Positions 20,447-31,282 of a stretch of DNA of 64,000 nt are shown piece after piece. Below the pieces are notes generated by a model. It made no database searches. It saw nothing but the letters and a program-made list of their open reading frames with translations, and was not told the origin of the DNA. Each line of letters begins with the position of its first letter. The first letter of the stretch is position 1. This DNA comes from Apoda limacodes (taxonomy: Eukaryota > Arthropoda > Insecta > Lepidoptera > Limacodidae): contig OX291545.1 of the NCBI GenBank assembly GCA_946406115.1, positions 17,188,001-17,252,000 on the forward strand, given 5' to 3'. The position numbers and the translations under genes were made by a program.

Positions 20447-21639
20447 CTATGCATTTATACTATGTATGTCATATATTTAAAAGTAAAAATATTTATGTTA
20501 TAAATTTTTGGTACAAAACGACGCTTGATAATAATAATTTTAGTCATATCGTGAATGAAAGGTGGATTTATGTTGTAAATCCCCCATACTTCATTTAAGA
20601 ATAAAGTTCAAAGAAATACCTATTTAATTGGTTAATTATTACAATAATTTTTGTATTGATCAATATTATGAAATTGTATTTTATATTGGCATGTTTTCAT
20701 ATACATTAAAAATATATTTTTATATGTTTAGATAAATTATGTTGTTTTATTTATTTTTAGGGTTCCGTAGTCAACAGCTTAACTCAGAGACCATTAGTTC
20801 TAGAAAGCTGTAATTTTGCATGTGTTTACATATTAATTAGGCAGACAAAGTGGTAAAATAAAATAAAAAAATAAAAATGTGTGAAAAATCATGGGAGTAG
20901 CATAATATAACGAAATAAAAGGAAAACTATTAAAGCTAAGTAGGCTTTACAACTCCATGAGTAATATACGACTTACTTAAAAAGTGTAGTCGGAAAAGTA
21001 AAAATTTCGTAAAAAAATCCATTAAAAGGTACTTAGATGAATTAAGCACTTCTGTAAAACAGGTATTAAATATAAGTTTATGAACAATGTAACATTGTAG
21101 AATTATAACATTCTGAATAAATACCTACTAATACTTACTAATTTACGTTCAAATTCGGGCGCGGCGATTGGCGGTACAGGGTACAAACTTAATAATCTAG
21201 TTCCTCTGTCGTAAAAACAGTAACACATTGTATGTGCAGTGATTTTATTGTGTGTGTAAATGGTGGTAGGTAGAGAACACTCGGTGCGTCAGTCCGACTC
21301 GCTCTTGGCCGGTTTTTGTGTTTTGTGTCCCTCGCCCTCTAACTTTTGAACCACGTTTTCTAAAAATCTCAAAAATAACGGTGACTAAATTAAAATTGGC
21401 TAAAATAAGCTGATACGAAATCGATTCACAATTTTTTAAAATATTCGCAGAAGGTAATTCCCGTACAACACTTGGCCGGGTTTTTCGAATATACATCACG
21501 TAAAATATGTAGCTATAGGTTACCTATTTCTAACAAGAAAAAGACACTGTTTCACATTAGCCGATCGGATGTTGGCTGTCGGCGTCCAATACCGATATCG
21601 GATCGGTTAATGTGAAAATGCTTAAAGGCGTGCGTTTCC
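20447..21639. other. Intergenic DNA with 'GGTTCCGTAC' repeat relics
   Basis: 'tttttagggttccgtagtcaac' at 20754 and 'cagtccgactcgctcttggccgg' near 21285 are borders of the interspersed repeat family; the pieces between are too decayed to join. 21555-21625 holds a short inverted-repeat-like segment (agccgatcggatgttggctg / ccaataccgatatcggatcgg). No gene. Confidence 0.5.
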
Positions 21640-21688
21640 GAGGGGTGTTGGATCAATTGATGAAGTAGATCCGATACAGTGCCCGGAC

Positions 21689-22065
21689 GTGTCTCGCCTC
21701 TGGGAACACATCTCTGTATTGTGTTTTAAAGTGTCTACAGAATCCTTGTGTTCCTCTTCTAAAAATTTAGATAAATCAATGTCGCTAAATGTACATGCTG
21801 TACCTATCTACTGTACGCGACAAGACTGGAGTGCGGAAGACGAATCTGAGTTCAATATGATTACAAATGATGTAACTAATAATTTTTTGCAAAAAATGCA
21901 AGGTTGCAAAGTTGTTATTTGGCGCTAGTGCCTATATTGAATACCGAGCAAGCAAAGGAGTCTGAGATTGAAACCACGAGCGAAGGGAGTGCATTAAAAA
22001 AAGAATCGTCCGAAGCAAGGGATTTTGAGGCGCGAGAGAACTTTGTAGATATGCGAAACACATAG
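21689..22065 (+). other. Unrecognised coding-like segment (two frames)
   Basis: A 79-codon frame (21689-21928) with ordinary amino-acid composition (…VPIYCTRQDWSAEDESEF…) is followed by a second frame (21931-22065) reading NTEQAKESEIETTSEGSALK and ending VDMRNT. The second part resembles a lepidopteran repeat rich in 'cacgagcgaagcgagtg'-type sequence, so this is most likely a transposon relic. No domain is recognised in the first part. Confidence 0.35.
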
Positions 22066-22554
22066 TATTTCATACAGCGAGGAAAAAAAATAGCATAATT
22101 AAGTATGATAACATTTTTTATAGTCTCTGAATAAGTGTAAGCTTTTTGAATGTCTCGATGCCGTCAACAAATCGTATAGGTACGCTCTGAGGTAGGTACT
22201 GTTGGGAGTTCAAACGAAATTAAAATACTTTTTTAAATAATTGTGGTATTTACCTATGCACTTTTTCTTAAAACTGATCTAAATCCTCTAAAAAATCCTG
22301 AATCCTATCCTATATCGCCCCTTAAATTCATCTAATATCTATTTAACTGTATTAGATAAATGCAATTTATGTACCTATCTATATAGTTTAAGCACGGCAT
22401 GGTATAAGTATAATACTGAACTAAATTTAAAGAAAAGGCATAAGTTGAACTTCGTCGCTGAGGTTGAATGCTCACCACAAAATAAAAGTGTTTTGTTACT
22501 TAAAATTTTCATTGTATTTAATAGCTATCAACTTTATCAGTAAGGGAGTTACGA
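22066..22554. other. AT-rich intergenic DNA
   Basis: No gene, RNA or recognisable repeat is visible. Confidence 0.5.
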
Positions 22555-22760
22555 AAAGGGCAATTAACAAGCCGAGGTCAAACAGAAGTTACGTGTCGGA
22601 GTTCCGGGGGTAATCATATAATAACATTTGCGGGCGTTGGCGGTGGATCTGCTAACAATGTTGACCGTGGAGCACCGAGCGCAAACACGGGCGGCTGAGT
22701 CAGGCCACGGCTCGCCGCGCTGCTTACCTCTCTGCCACAACCCACAACCCTACCCCAGAC
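22555..22760. promoter_or_regulatory. GC-rich island with a Maf-site-like sequence (candidate regulatory DNA)
   Basis: A roughly 200-bp GC-rich island in AT-rich surroundings, containing GGCTGAGTCAGGC at 22693-22705. Its core CTGACTCAGC (other strand) matches 10 of 13 positions of the TRE-type Maf recognition element TGCTGACTCAGCA. No continuous ORF. It lies 6.8 kb upstream of tj; function is inference only. Confidence 0.25.
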
Positions 22761-23130
22761 ATCTACCTCATTGCTACAAGAGTTACTGAATTTTGATGAA
22801 TTGTGTCTATATAATTCTCTAACTATACCTGTGCAAAATATTAAGATCCTGTTAAATATTAAGTCTGTTACTATGTGAGGACGAACATTTTTGCATTTGT
22901 GTCAGTTAGGATTAGAGTAAAAACATAAAATATTCGCTATATTATTTCATTTACTGTTTTTGAATTTGTTTTATATAGTTGTATAAAGACAAAAAATTCT
23001 AAAATGCAATATATGCAAAATAGGTTATTCATTTACTGAAGTAAAAGTGTAACATCTTTACCGCGTTTGTTTCATCTGTACACAAGAACTAGGCACCAGT
23101 ATTATCAGCATTAATATATTATATTATAAT

Positions 23131-23362
23131 ATACAGTGCGGCTTGTAAGAAACTTCCTCCCGCGAATGCTTAGGTTGTGGAATGAGCTCCCTTCCAAGGT
23201 TTTTTCTAAGGACTACAGTATGGGGTTTTTCAATTAGTTATTAGATTTTAATACGGTCGGCAACGGGCGAGTAATGCCCCAGGTATCGCAAAGCGTCCAT
23301 AAGTGCGGAGACTGCTTACCATTAGGCGGACCGTAAGCTTGTTTACCACCTTAGTGGTATAA
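23131..23362 (+). pseudogene. 3' end of the recurrent non-LTR retrotransposon
   Basis: Same piece as 15420-15636: 'aaacttcctcccgcgaatgc', 'tggaatgagctcccttcc', 'gggtttttcaa', 'gtcggcaacgggcgagtaatg', then the tail 'gcttgtttaccaccttagtgg'. 5'-truncated and out of frame in places. Confidence 0.65.
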
Positions 23363-23595
23363 CGCATGATAATTAACCCTTTATAATGAGTGCATCAATT
23401 CAATTATTACCCGAATAAAGGAAGGGTTGTCTGAAGCGCGCCTGAGGTCGGTGATTAAAATGAATCCAACGTACAGTTGTTTCAATAAATTATTAACCCT
23501 TCCGTGGGAGGCCAACCGTGAAATCACTTTGTTGTTCAACCCATACTTGAGTTTTAGCTGTTGAACTAAACAGCTTATAATATAAGTATTTATAG

Positions 23596-24050
23596 TTAGG
23601 TTCCTGTTTTTAGGGTTTACGTAGCCAACACGTTTTTAGGGTTTACGTAACACGAGGGTAATTAGTGGAACCCTATTACTAAACTCCGCTGTCCATCCGT
23701 CCGTCTGTCACCAGGCTGTATCTTATGAACCATGATAGTTAGATAGTTGAAATTTTTACAGAAAATGTATTTCTGTTTCCGCTGTAACAACAAATACCTA
23801 AAAACAGAATAAAATAAATATTTAAGGGGGCTCCCATACAGCAAACGTGAATTTTTTGCTCGTTTTTGATCGATATTAATAACGGCAACAGGTAGACGCT
23901 TAGAATATTCACTGAATATTTAGTTATACAGTCACTTTAAAAATAAATAATTAATTTAAAATAAAACAAACATCTAAGGGGGGCTCCCATACAACAAACG
24001 TGATTTTTTTGCCGTTTTTATAGATAACAGTACTTCCGACTCGCACTTGG
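23596..24050 (+). repeat. 'GGTTCCGTAC' interspersed repeat, short form
   Basis: Contains 'ccgctgtccatccgtccgtc', 'caccaggctgtatcttatgaa', a 'ggggctcccatacagcaaacg' block twice, and ends 'cttccgactcgcacttggct'. The doubling of the middle block indicates an internal duplication. Confidence 0.6.
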
Positions 24051-24173
24051 CTGATTTTAATAATATAAGTATAAAGAGAAATGACAGAGTTATTAATGTA
24101 AGTTTTTTTTACTATAACGAAATAAGTAAGTATATGGAAAGGAAGTTAACGTATGTTATCGCGACTTTTTGTA

Positions 24174-24922
24174 GGGTTCCGTACCTCAAAAGGAAAAAAG
24201 GAAGCCTCTCTGTCAAGACCCTTTTTCTCAGGAACGCATGCAGGTATCAAGTTGAAATTAAAATCAAATACTGAGGTCTACGGTCCCTTCAAGGTGTTGT
24301 AACTTTCGTTGTTGGTTGAAACAAGCTTCTAAGTCAACTCAATAAAAAATTTTATCGCATATTTTCGCATTCACTAATAAATCAAAACCTAATGTGGTAC
24401 TTCTCGTTGTCCTAGAATCATGATATTTGTCAAAAAGTAAGATTTTACATCACAAATGTAGGAAAAAATCCGAAATTCGTTAATTTGTAGCTATAACACG
24501 TTAAAAAAAATGTCTATTTTACAAGGCCCTTTTACTCAAGTACGCGTGGAAGTATCAAGTTGAAATTAATATCAAATACTAAAGTCTACTGTCACTTAAA
24601 GTTCAAGTTTAAAAACAAGCTTCTAAGTCAATGCAATATAAAAAATTGCTCAAAATATCGTCATTTTTGTCGTATTTTGTGAATTTGTGACGTAAATAAA
24701 TAAAAACCTATGGGTACTTCACTTGACCAAGAATGATGAAATTTGGCAAGAAGCAAGATGTTATATCACGAATATAGTTAAAAAATCAAAAACTGATAAT
24801 TAAAGCGTTAACCAGTGAGCCTTGATCTCATGATGGAAGAACTATCTACATATAATAAGTTTGTACCCTATATAAGTTAAAACCCTCGGTGCATGAGACA
24901 GACTCGCACTTGACCGGTTTTT
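24174..24922 (+). repeat. 'GGTTCCGTACCTCAAAAGGAAAA' interspersed repeat, long form
   Basis: Starts agggttccgtacctcaaaag and ends 'cgcacttgaccggtttttt'. The internal blocks repeat once (two 'caagttgaaatta' segments), as in the 8596 copy. No coding capacity. Confidence 0.65.
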
Positions 24923-25312
24923 TTTTCATCTTAGTCGCAAGGTTGAACGAAGACCTCCATTTCCATAACTAGACAACGGCCAACCTTGAGTCACCTGCCG
25001 CCTCTTGGTTTCCTACTGCTTATTAGGGCTTATTTTAAACAACTATTTCAATTACTGCTTGTAGCTATATCTTCCATTTTCTCGTACAGAAGCTAAAGTT
25101 GACAGTTGAAATAAAAGAAAAAATAATAATAAAAACAATATAAAATAACAAAAAAAAGGAAGGCAGACAAAGGTTATCAATGTGAAAACAGCCGATTTTA
25201 AAATTAATATAATCGAAGTGAAAGTAAAAAGAAAATACCTGATATGAAAGTGAAAATAGACTAAATTTAATTTTAAAAACTTTAACAAAAAAAAACAATC
25301 GGCTTGTGTCTA
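24923..25312. other. AT-rich intergenic DNA
   Basis: Open frames on the minus strand at 25052-25298 are Phe/Leu-rich low-complexity translations of A-rich DNA. Nothing else is visible. Confidence 0.55.
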
Positions 25313-25745
25313 TGTACCTAACAGTTTATAACACACTTCACTTTCATGAAACCAACTTCAGACTGTAATTCAGATCAGGTTTTTGGAAATAAGTAATTAT
25401 TATTATCTTTTTAGTGGATATTTTTGAAGCCGGTTGTTTTTTTTACTAAAAAGTTTTTATTTTTTACTTTTGAGTGACGAATTGCTTTTTTTTCCGTACA
25501 CTAAAAACATCGATACTAGTAACAAAATTTTATACAATCATCAACATAAAAGGCGTTTGCCAATGAACACCAATTTTTTCACCAAAAATTCACAATATTA
25601 AAATCAGACCAACTTGGAAGTATACCCTTTTAAATAAAAAGAATTTTGAAAATCCATCCATATATAACGGAGTAATGCCGGAACACACATAAAAAAATAC
25701 AAACATCCGAATTGAGAACCTCCTTTTTTGAAGTCGGTTAAAAAT
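25313..25745. repeat. Interspersed repeat family shared with 63538-63967
   Basis: Starts near 'acctaacagttta', continues 'catgaaaccaacttcagact', 'gtaattcagatcagg', 'gaagccggttgtttttttta', and ends 'gaattgagaacctccttttt' then 'tgaagtcggtta'. The 63.5-kb copy has the same order and ends in 'gaacc.tct.ctttttttgaagtcggtta'. No ORF. Unlike the 63.5-kb copy it lacks the left inverted arm. Confidence 0.6.
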
Positions 25746-26913
25746 TACACTACTTTTCTAGACGGCTACGGAATCCTACACTAAGCAATGAGACAATACT
25801 ACTACTACTACGTCACTGACAGTGAGTGCTACGAGTGCTACGACGAAGCGCGTAGCACATTACACAAAATTGTACTAAGATTAGTACCTAACTAGTACAG
25901 CTAATCAATAATTTGAATTTCCTCTTTTCTTAGGAACAATATAGGTAATGTACGTTCTAAAAATAGCAAATTTCAAATAATTGGTTTATAACATATTTGT
26001 AATATATTTGGTACGAAGATGTAATTTAAAATATCTATAGGCAGCTAGTTAGGTACTTACTTAGTATCTGTCCCTTAAATCGGTAGGTTGCATTATTTTT
26101 TGCAACTAGATTTCCAATAGTATGTCAATCTTAAGGCGAGGCATTGATAAGTGTTGCACAGTGAAGTGCAATTATCAACTTGGCTGCTTTAGGCGCATGG
26201 TTGAAAATTCGTTGAGAACGAGGTTGCCAGAAAATGTCAATCGAAAGCAAATAATTGATTAATATTATTAAAAATTAACGGCTACGAATATCAAAATCGA
26301 AGTTAAACCAGCTGTCGAAGTTAAGGTATTGTAGTTACCCACATAATTAAGCTATTTTGAAGATTATACCATTAACATTATTATGATAATCTCAATTTTA
26401 ATGATTTTGAAGAGGTGATTTCGAATAAAACAACTAGGTATAGAGGCAAACTTATCAAATCATGTTACTAAACTGACAAATTCCAAAAGTAGGTCTAAAA
26501 ATACTTGATGATTAGTTTTAGATCGGAAGTTCTTATTGTTAATTTTTATTCATACACGAAAAAGAATGTACGTAAAAAATTTTTTTACACACAAGCTTTT
26601 ATTGTACCCTGGATATCGTTTAAGACCAGAGTATGACAAAAGCAGAAGACAAAAGCAAACAAGCCCAAACCCGATAGGGTAGCGGCGTTTCGTTACAGAG
26701 TTCATAGGAACATGTCTCCATCATCAGACCAGCTCTATGACATCATTATGAAATATAACGATATTGCATGTGTGTATACAACATTACAACTCAATTAAAC
26801 ACTGGGAAGTGAATTTAATTTAATGGTACCTACAGGTGAAAATAAATAAAAACTTGTAATAAAAAGTACCCTTTTTTTAATGTCTTGTCTTAAAGTACAT
26901 CGCTTAAAAAAAA
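25746..26913. other. Intergenic DNA, mostly AT-rich
   Basis: No gene. The segment about 26660-26735 ('ggtagcggcgtttcgttaca', then 'tcataggaacatgtctccat') resembles a common lepidopteran repeat but cannot be assigned. Confidence 0.45.
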
Positions 26914-27185
26914 TCGGCCAAGTGCGAGTCGGACTCGCGCACGAATGGTTCCGTACCATTATCTATAAAAACAAGCAAAAAAAATCACGTTTGTTGTATG
27001 GGTGTCCCCCTTAAATATTTGTTTTATTTAATTTATTTTTTATTTTTTTTAAAGTGAATATATGTATAACTTATTATTCCGTGAATATTTCAAGTGTCTA
27101 CCTGTTGCCGTTATCATTATCGAGCAAAAAAATCACGTTTGATGTATGGGAGCCCCCTTAATTATTTATTTTATTCTGTTTTGTT
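26914..27185 (-). repeat. 'GGTTCCGTAC' interspersed repeat (minus), partial
   Basis: Begins with the border 'ggccaagtgcgagtcggact', then 'ggttccgtaccattatc' and two 'atcacgttt' blocks. The far part with the 'caggctgtatctcatgaacc' block is missing. Confidence 0.6.
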
Positions 27186-27200
27186 ACAGGCATAGACCAG

Positions 27201-27320
27201 TCACAAAAAATCCAAATAAATCCCCCAGGGGATCGTTGTGGACAAAAAATCCAAATGAATCCCCCAGGAGATCTATGTGGATAAAAAATCCAAATTAATC
27301 CCTTAGGAGATTTCTGCAGG
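27201..27320. repeat. Tandem repeat, three 40-bp units
   Basis: Units 27201-27240, 27241-27280 and 27281-27320, each built as 'caaaaaatccaaat.aatccc' plus 'ccaggagatc..tgtgg'. Unit length is exactly 40 with no spacers. Divergence grows from unit to unit. It is flanked by a 'GGTTCCGTAC' repeat on one side and a direct repeat on the other. Confidence 0.8.
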
Positions 27321-27370
27321 GGATCCAAGAGGACAGAGGTGAAATTTTATATTGGAAAGTATATTTATTT

Positions 27371-27600
27371 GGCGTGCCTCTCATTGACGAAACAAAACAT
27401 TTTTTCTTAATAATGACTTTAAACGAACCAACAATGAACAGACAAAACACTGAGACTTGTCGCTTTCTTCTTCGAGTTCACCTGACAATGACTAGAGTAC
27501 TAATTTACGATCAATCCATACGTATGAGTAGGCTAAGACTGCAAGCAGGTATTCCTACGTATATCATAGATATAATATTTCCTATATCCGAGTTGCTTAG
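27371..27600 (+). repeat. Direct repeat, copy 1 (pairs with 28866-29186)
   Basis: Shares with copy 2: 'aaacaaaacattttttyttaa', 'ccaacaatgaacagacaaaa', 'cttcttcgagttcacctgac', 'ctgcaagcaggtattcctac' and 'gtatatcata'. It lacks two insertions present in copy 2. No domain is recognised in the 96-codon frame that overlaps it. Confidence 0.7.
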
Positions 27601-27604
27601 GGCT

Positions 27605-27850
27605 GAATTTCACCATTTCAAATTTTCAAATTCAATATTATTTATTCAGTTTAGGCTACAATAATTGAGCACTTATGAATGTCACTACGCCATCGGTTCG
27701 TAACTCAATAGGGCGGGAGACCTTGTACTGAGAAGAACCGGCAAGAAACTTAGCAAGGGCATTTCTTTTCTCCCTTTCTCTTACAGCGTCCAATTAAAAT
27801 ATTGGAAAATGCCCTCCCTATCATAAAAGGACACTTTTCATTACAAACAT
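27605..27850 (-). pseudogene. 3' UTR relic of a non-LTR retrotransposon
   Basis: On the minus strand it contains 'gtttcttgccggttcttctc' (rc of 27736-27755) and ends in a 'gaatttg'-type tail at about 27610. The same 3' motif is found in the relics at 28.25 kb and 45.97 kb. No coding remains. Confidence 0.55.
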
Positions 27851-27989
27851 AAAAAAACATGAAATTTAAAGCACAAGCACAACATAAAAAAGTATCTGAT
27901 ATAAAAAAAAGACAGTTTATGGATTCATCACTAAGAAAAAATCAATGTCTTATAGTATTAATAAACAAAACAAAAAAGTAAGACTAAAT

Positions 27990-28835
27990 ACTAAGAATAC
28001 AAAGAAGTTTGCAAGAGCAGACCAGCCTCCACAGGCGGCACCCGTTCACGAGTATGACACATGAATCAGCCATCGCTTCGCTCAACCATGTTTTAGGGAA
28101 CGTAACGACCCGACACACACGCCACCACCGCAGAGACACTTTGAGAGAGCATGACACACTCAAGGAACGCCAATAAAACTTCGATTGTAATAGTTACAAA
28201 TAGTTACAAAATATAATAGGAGAAGATTGGAAGGTTCGTAATGCTTCACTACCGAGAAGAACCGGCAATAAACTCAGCAGTTAATCTTTTATACATCATA
28301 TAAAAATACAATATAGCCTTACACTAGGTAATAACATAATATACAATGTTTTAATTTAAAAAAATATTTCAAATGCCCCAATACAAATCAATTAAGTTCT
28401 AATTTTTCCCAGCATTTTTATCATTTATGTATTCATCAACTTTGTAATAGCTTTTTTTCATTAAACTATCTTTGACATATATTTTAAATTTTTTTGAGGG
28501 TAAATTAACCACATGTTCTGGAATTTTATTGTAGAAAAATATACTTTGTATTACGAAAGAGCTATGTACCTTCTGAAGAAGACTTTTTGGAACTACCAAT
28601 TTGTCCTTATTCCTTGTATTAACACTGTGGAGGACACTATTTTTAGCAAATAAGTGACAATTTTGGCGTACATACATTATACAAGCGAAGGTATATTGGC
28701 AAGGAACAGTTAAAATATCAATTTCCCTAAGAGAAATTCGAGGTCCTAATTTATAAATTGACCGTACTGCTCTCTTTTGCAAAATAAAGACTGTATCAAT
28801 ATCAGCTGCCTTACCCCAAGTAGCTTTATGAGACC
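27990..28835 (-). pseudogene. Non-LTR retrotransposon relic: reverse-transcriptase C-terminus and 3' UTR
   Basis: Minus-strand frame 28399-28835 encodes the C-terminal connection region of a CR1-superfamily-like RT: WGKAADIDTVFILQKRAVRS, then ISLREIDILTVPCQYTFA and FFYNKIPEHV, ending at a natural stop. The equivalent region of the 46-kb element has 'WGHAADIQTIFVLQKR', so the two are related. The 3' UTR carries 'gtttattgccggttcttctc' (rc of 28257-28276). The 5' part of the element is absent. Confidence 0.75.
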
Positions 28836-28865
28836 TGAAAAAAAATTGCTAATTGAATTTGAATT

Positions 28866-29186
28866 TTGGCGAACCTCTGATTGAAAAAACAAAACATTTT
28901 TTTTAATAATGGCTTTAAACGAGCCAACAATGAACAGACAAAACACTCTTACGAGGATTTAACAAATAGACGATTGGTTCTTTCTTTTTCTTCTTCGAGT
29001 TCACCTGACAGTGACTAGGGTACTCATTTACGATCGATCCTTACGTATGAGTAGGCTAAGGTATACAGGGTTAAGGGTTACTCTATGTCGTCTTGAGAAA
29101 TAAGCAGGCACTCTTACAGGAGGATTTTAGACTGCAAGCAGGTATTCCTACGTATATCATAGACATAATATTTCCTTTATCCGAGT
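28866..29186 (+). repeat. Direct repeat, copy 2 (pairs with 27371-27600)
   Basis: Same sequence as copy 1 with two extra segments (about 28946-28980 and 29062-29130). Both inserts contain 'cactcttac..gaggatttt'-like strings, suggesting that a short sequence was duplicated inside this copy. Together with copy 1 it brackets the LINE relic. Confidence 0.65.
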
Positions 29187-29280
29187 TTATGACACCTCGA
29201 AAAAAATTACATATTAAATTTTGAATCTTAAAAAATATACGTGACGGTAACTTGTAATAAAAAGGAAATTAGATTGATTA

Positions 29281-29538
29281 TAAAAAATAATTGCTCATTG
29301 GCAATGTCGGTACAGAGTTGCAGACTGTACCGTGTTTATATTTCTAATGTGTCATGTTACATATCGTAATTTATTACCTATTATGTGTTTACATTACGAT
29401 TCTGTATCGCTACCAAGTTTGTGAAAATATAAGCATGCGCGCGACGCTACACGTCATTGGATCGGAGGGCGGAGTTCCGGACCGCCCTCTGCCGCAGCAG
29501 CAGTCGATTCCCGGTCGGCTCGCGGCCCACACGGCTCG
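29281..29538 (+). promoter_or_regulatory. tj promoter-proximal region and 5' UTR (boundaries unknown)
   Basis: Base composition changes sharply to GC-rich from about 29436. The tj frame is open upstream to 29425 with no ATG before 29539. A ggtacag...ctgtacc inverted repeat sits at 29311-29333. No certain TATA or initiator; an intron in the 5' UTR cannot be excluded. Confidence 0.35.
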
Positions 29539-30435
29539 ATGGTGGAACACGCGCTCGTGGACTGCTCTCAAGCGGGCGCCATGCAGACCTTGCCCCCACA
29601 CCCGCACCGGGACAACGATGAAGATCACCTTGCCGACGAATATGTACAGAACTTTGAACTCGATCATCTCGAAGATCATCACCTCGTAAAGCGGGAGCCT
29701 CTGCGAGCGGGCTGGCACGAGCTGGTCGAGACGCCGCCGGCATGTGCCCGGGCCTGTCGTCCGTGGCCAGATGCAGGACCCTACCCGTCGTCTCACGTTG
29801 CCATTGCTGTCGACCCTAGCACTCCCCCTGAGACCCCACCGGGGCCCATCGGCCGCAGCCCGTGCCGCGCCACCCTCGTCGACGACGTGCTATGGTTACC
29901 CCACATGCGAGAGCCGCTCGACATGCGTACCGTACCCTGTGGAAATTACGAAGAATGGGATCGTCGCGAATGGCGCGAGGACCAGCACCTGCAGCAAGTA
30001 GCGTTACGACCAGCGAGTTCCTGCTCCGCCATGTCACCACACAACAGTCAGCATCATTACCAAACATCGAATTGCGGGGATGACCTCATAAGTGACGATA
30101 TGTTGATGTCGCTTAGCGTTCGCGAGCTCAATAAAAGACTTCACGGGTATCCGCGAGAGGATGTGACCCGGTTGAAACAGAAGCGTCGCACGTTAAAGAA
30201 CCGGGGATACGCACAGAACTGTCGCAGTAAGAGGCTTCAGCAGCGACACGAGCTGGAAATGACGAACCGGTCGCTGCAGGATGAGCTGCACGTGTTGCAG
30301 ATGCAGGTAGCACGCGTGACACACGAGCGCGACGTGCTCAAGCAGCGGCTAGCGCTTGCGACGCGTGAGCATGCGGTCCCCCAGCTAGCGCCGCCGACGC
30401 CGCACTCCTCGCCGGAGTTCTTCTCGGAGCTGTGA
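29539..30435 (+). CDS. tj: Large Maf bZIP transcription factor (traffic jam type), single exon
   Basis: 298 residues. Domains: activation motif [14 protein letters not shown] (31-44) and VKREPL (50-55), characteristic of large Mafs; a Pro/Ser-rich and His-rich middle; extended homology region from about 181 ([20 protein letters not shown]); basic region with [20 protein letters not shown] (213-232), whose Tyr in NRGYAQNCR is the Maf signature; leucine zipper with L239, L246, L253, V260 and L267 at 7-residue spacing. Such factors bind TGCTGA(C/G)-type sites as dimers; in flies traffic jam acts in gonadal somatic cells and some neurons. Start: first in-frame ATG; Met15 is an alternative. Codons are GC-rich compared with the surroundings, and antisense frames here are shadows. 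Small Mafs are excluded by the N-terminal activation motif. Confidence 0.93.
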   Translation: MVEHALVDCSQAGAMQTLPPHPHRDNDEDHLADEYVQNFELDHLEDHHLVKREPLRAGWHELVETPPACARACRPWPDAGPYPSSHVAIAVDPSTPPETPPGPIGRSPCRATLVDDVLWLPHMREPLDMRTVPCGNYEEWDRREWREDQHLQQVALRPASSCSAMSPHNSQHHYQTSNCGDDLISDDMLMSLSVRELNKRLHGYPREDVTRLKQKRRTLKNRGYAQNCRSKRLQQRHELEMTNRSLQDELHVLQMQVARVTHERDVLKQRLALATREHAVPQLAPPTPHSSPEFFSEL

Positions 30436-30875
30436 CGGCAGAGCTCGGCGCCGCGATCCGGCGCCGCCGCTGCCTCTGCCTGCGCCTGGCAGCGGTACTG
30501 AGCCTCGGCTATCGTCACCTCGCACCTGGCATCGGTGCGTCCCGCCCTAACAACAAGTGCGTTTGTTAAGTTTGATATGTTCAAAGGTCATCAGTTCCAG
30601 TTTTTAGATTTTTTATTATGGTGGAACAATGTAGTCAAAAGCGGCTATGCTTACACCGTGTTAAATGTATGGTTGTGTCGTAATATTTACATTTCTTCGT
30701 TAATAATGAATTAATATAAAATGTACTTATTAATAAAGTAACAATTATAAATAAGTCATAATGACTCAAATTTACATAAGCGATTTAATGTACATAGATA
30801 TCTCCATAAATGGCAAATATAACCTATGATATATAGGGTTTGTGTTTTTCTAATAAAATAATTTTAGAAACTTTT
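30436..30875 (+). other. tj 3' UTR with two polyadenylation signals
   Basis: Composition falls back to AT-rich within about 150 nt of the stop. AATAAA occurs at 30732-30737 and 30852-30857, the latter followed by a T-rich stretch. No repeat family is evident here, unlike most of the window. Confidence 0.55.
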
Positions 30876-31282
30876 TTTTTTATTTATAAATACTGCTCAA
30901 AAATCTTATTAACTCTTTCGTAATATTACTTTCATTTGCTATGGAAACCTATTGTTATGGAAGTGTGACTAACGTATTTTAAGGGTTCCCTTTCTGTGAC
31001 ATGGCGGCGTCGACGTAAGGTTGTGTGGGGTTATTTATCTATGGTTAAGCCAAACATACAAAAAAAAGGTAAGATTCCGTAACTAAAAGTACTAATCGAA
31101 CCTTACGATGTCTTTCGTCTTTTTGTGTGTCACGTCACTATACTTCCTAAAACTAGATACTGGGAATTCGGCAGAGCTAATTAACTTGCATGCCCTTTGC
31201 ATCAAAGGATTTAAAAAGTAGGTATTTTGATTTATTGAGAATAGGGTCTGAAATAATCAAAAAATATTTCAATTCATAGTTA
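30876..31282. other. Intergenic DNA behind tj
   Basis: AT-rich, no gene. 'taagggttccctttctgtgaca' at about 30981 may be a repeat border. Confidence 0.5.

Noticed and set aside
27201..27320. CRISPR-like array
   Set aside because: Eukaryotic context, units directly adjacent with no spacers; simple 40-bp tandem repeat.
27371..29186. LTR retrotransposon (direct repeats around RT-coding sequence)
   Set aside because: The enclosed RT is of non-LTR type and in reverse orientation; no primer-binding site or polypurine tract, and the repeats differ by large inserts.
29410..29796. 128-codon antisense frame over tj
   Set aside because: Arg/Pro-rich composition is what GC-rich tj coding DNA yields on the other strand; no domain.
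30237..30584. 115-codon antisense frame over the tj bZIP region
   Set aside because: Shadow of the leucine-zipper coding sequence (Cys/Ser-rich), no independent support.
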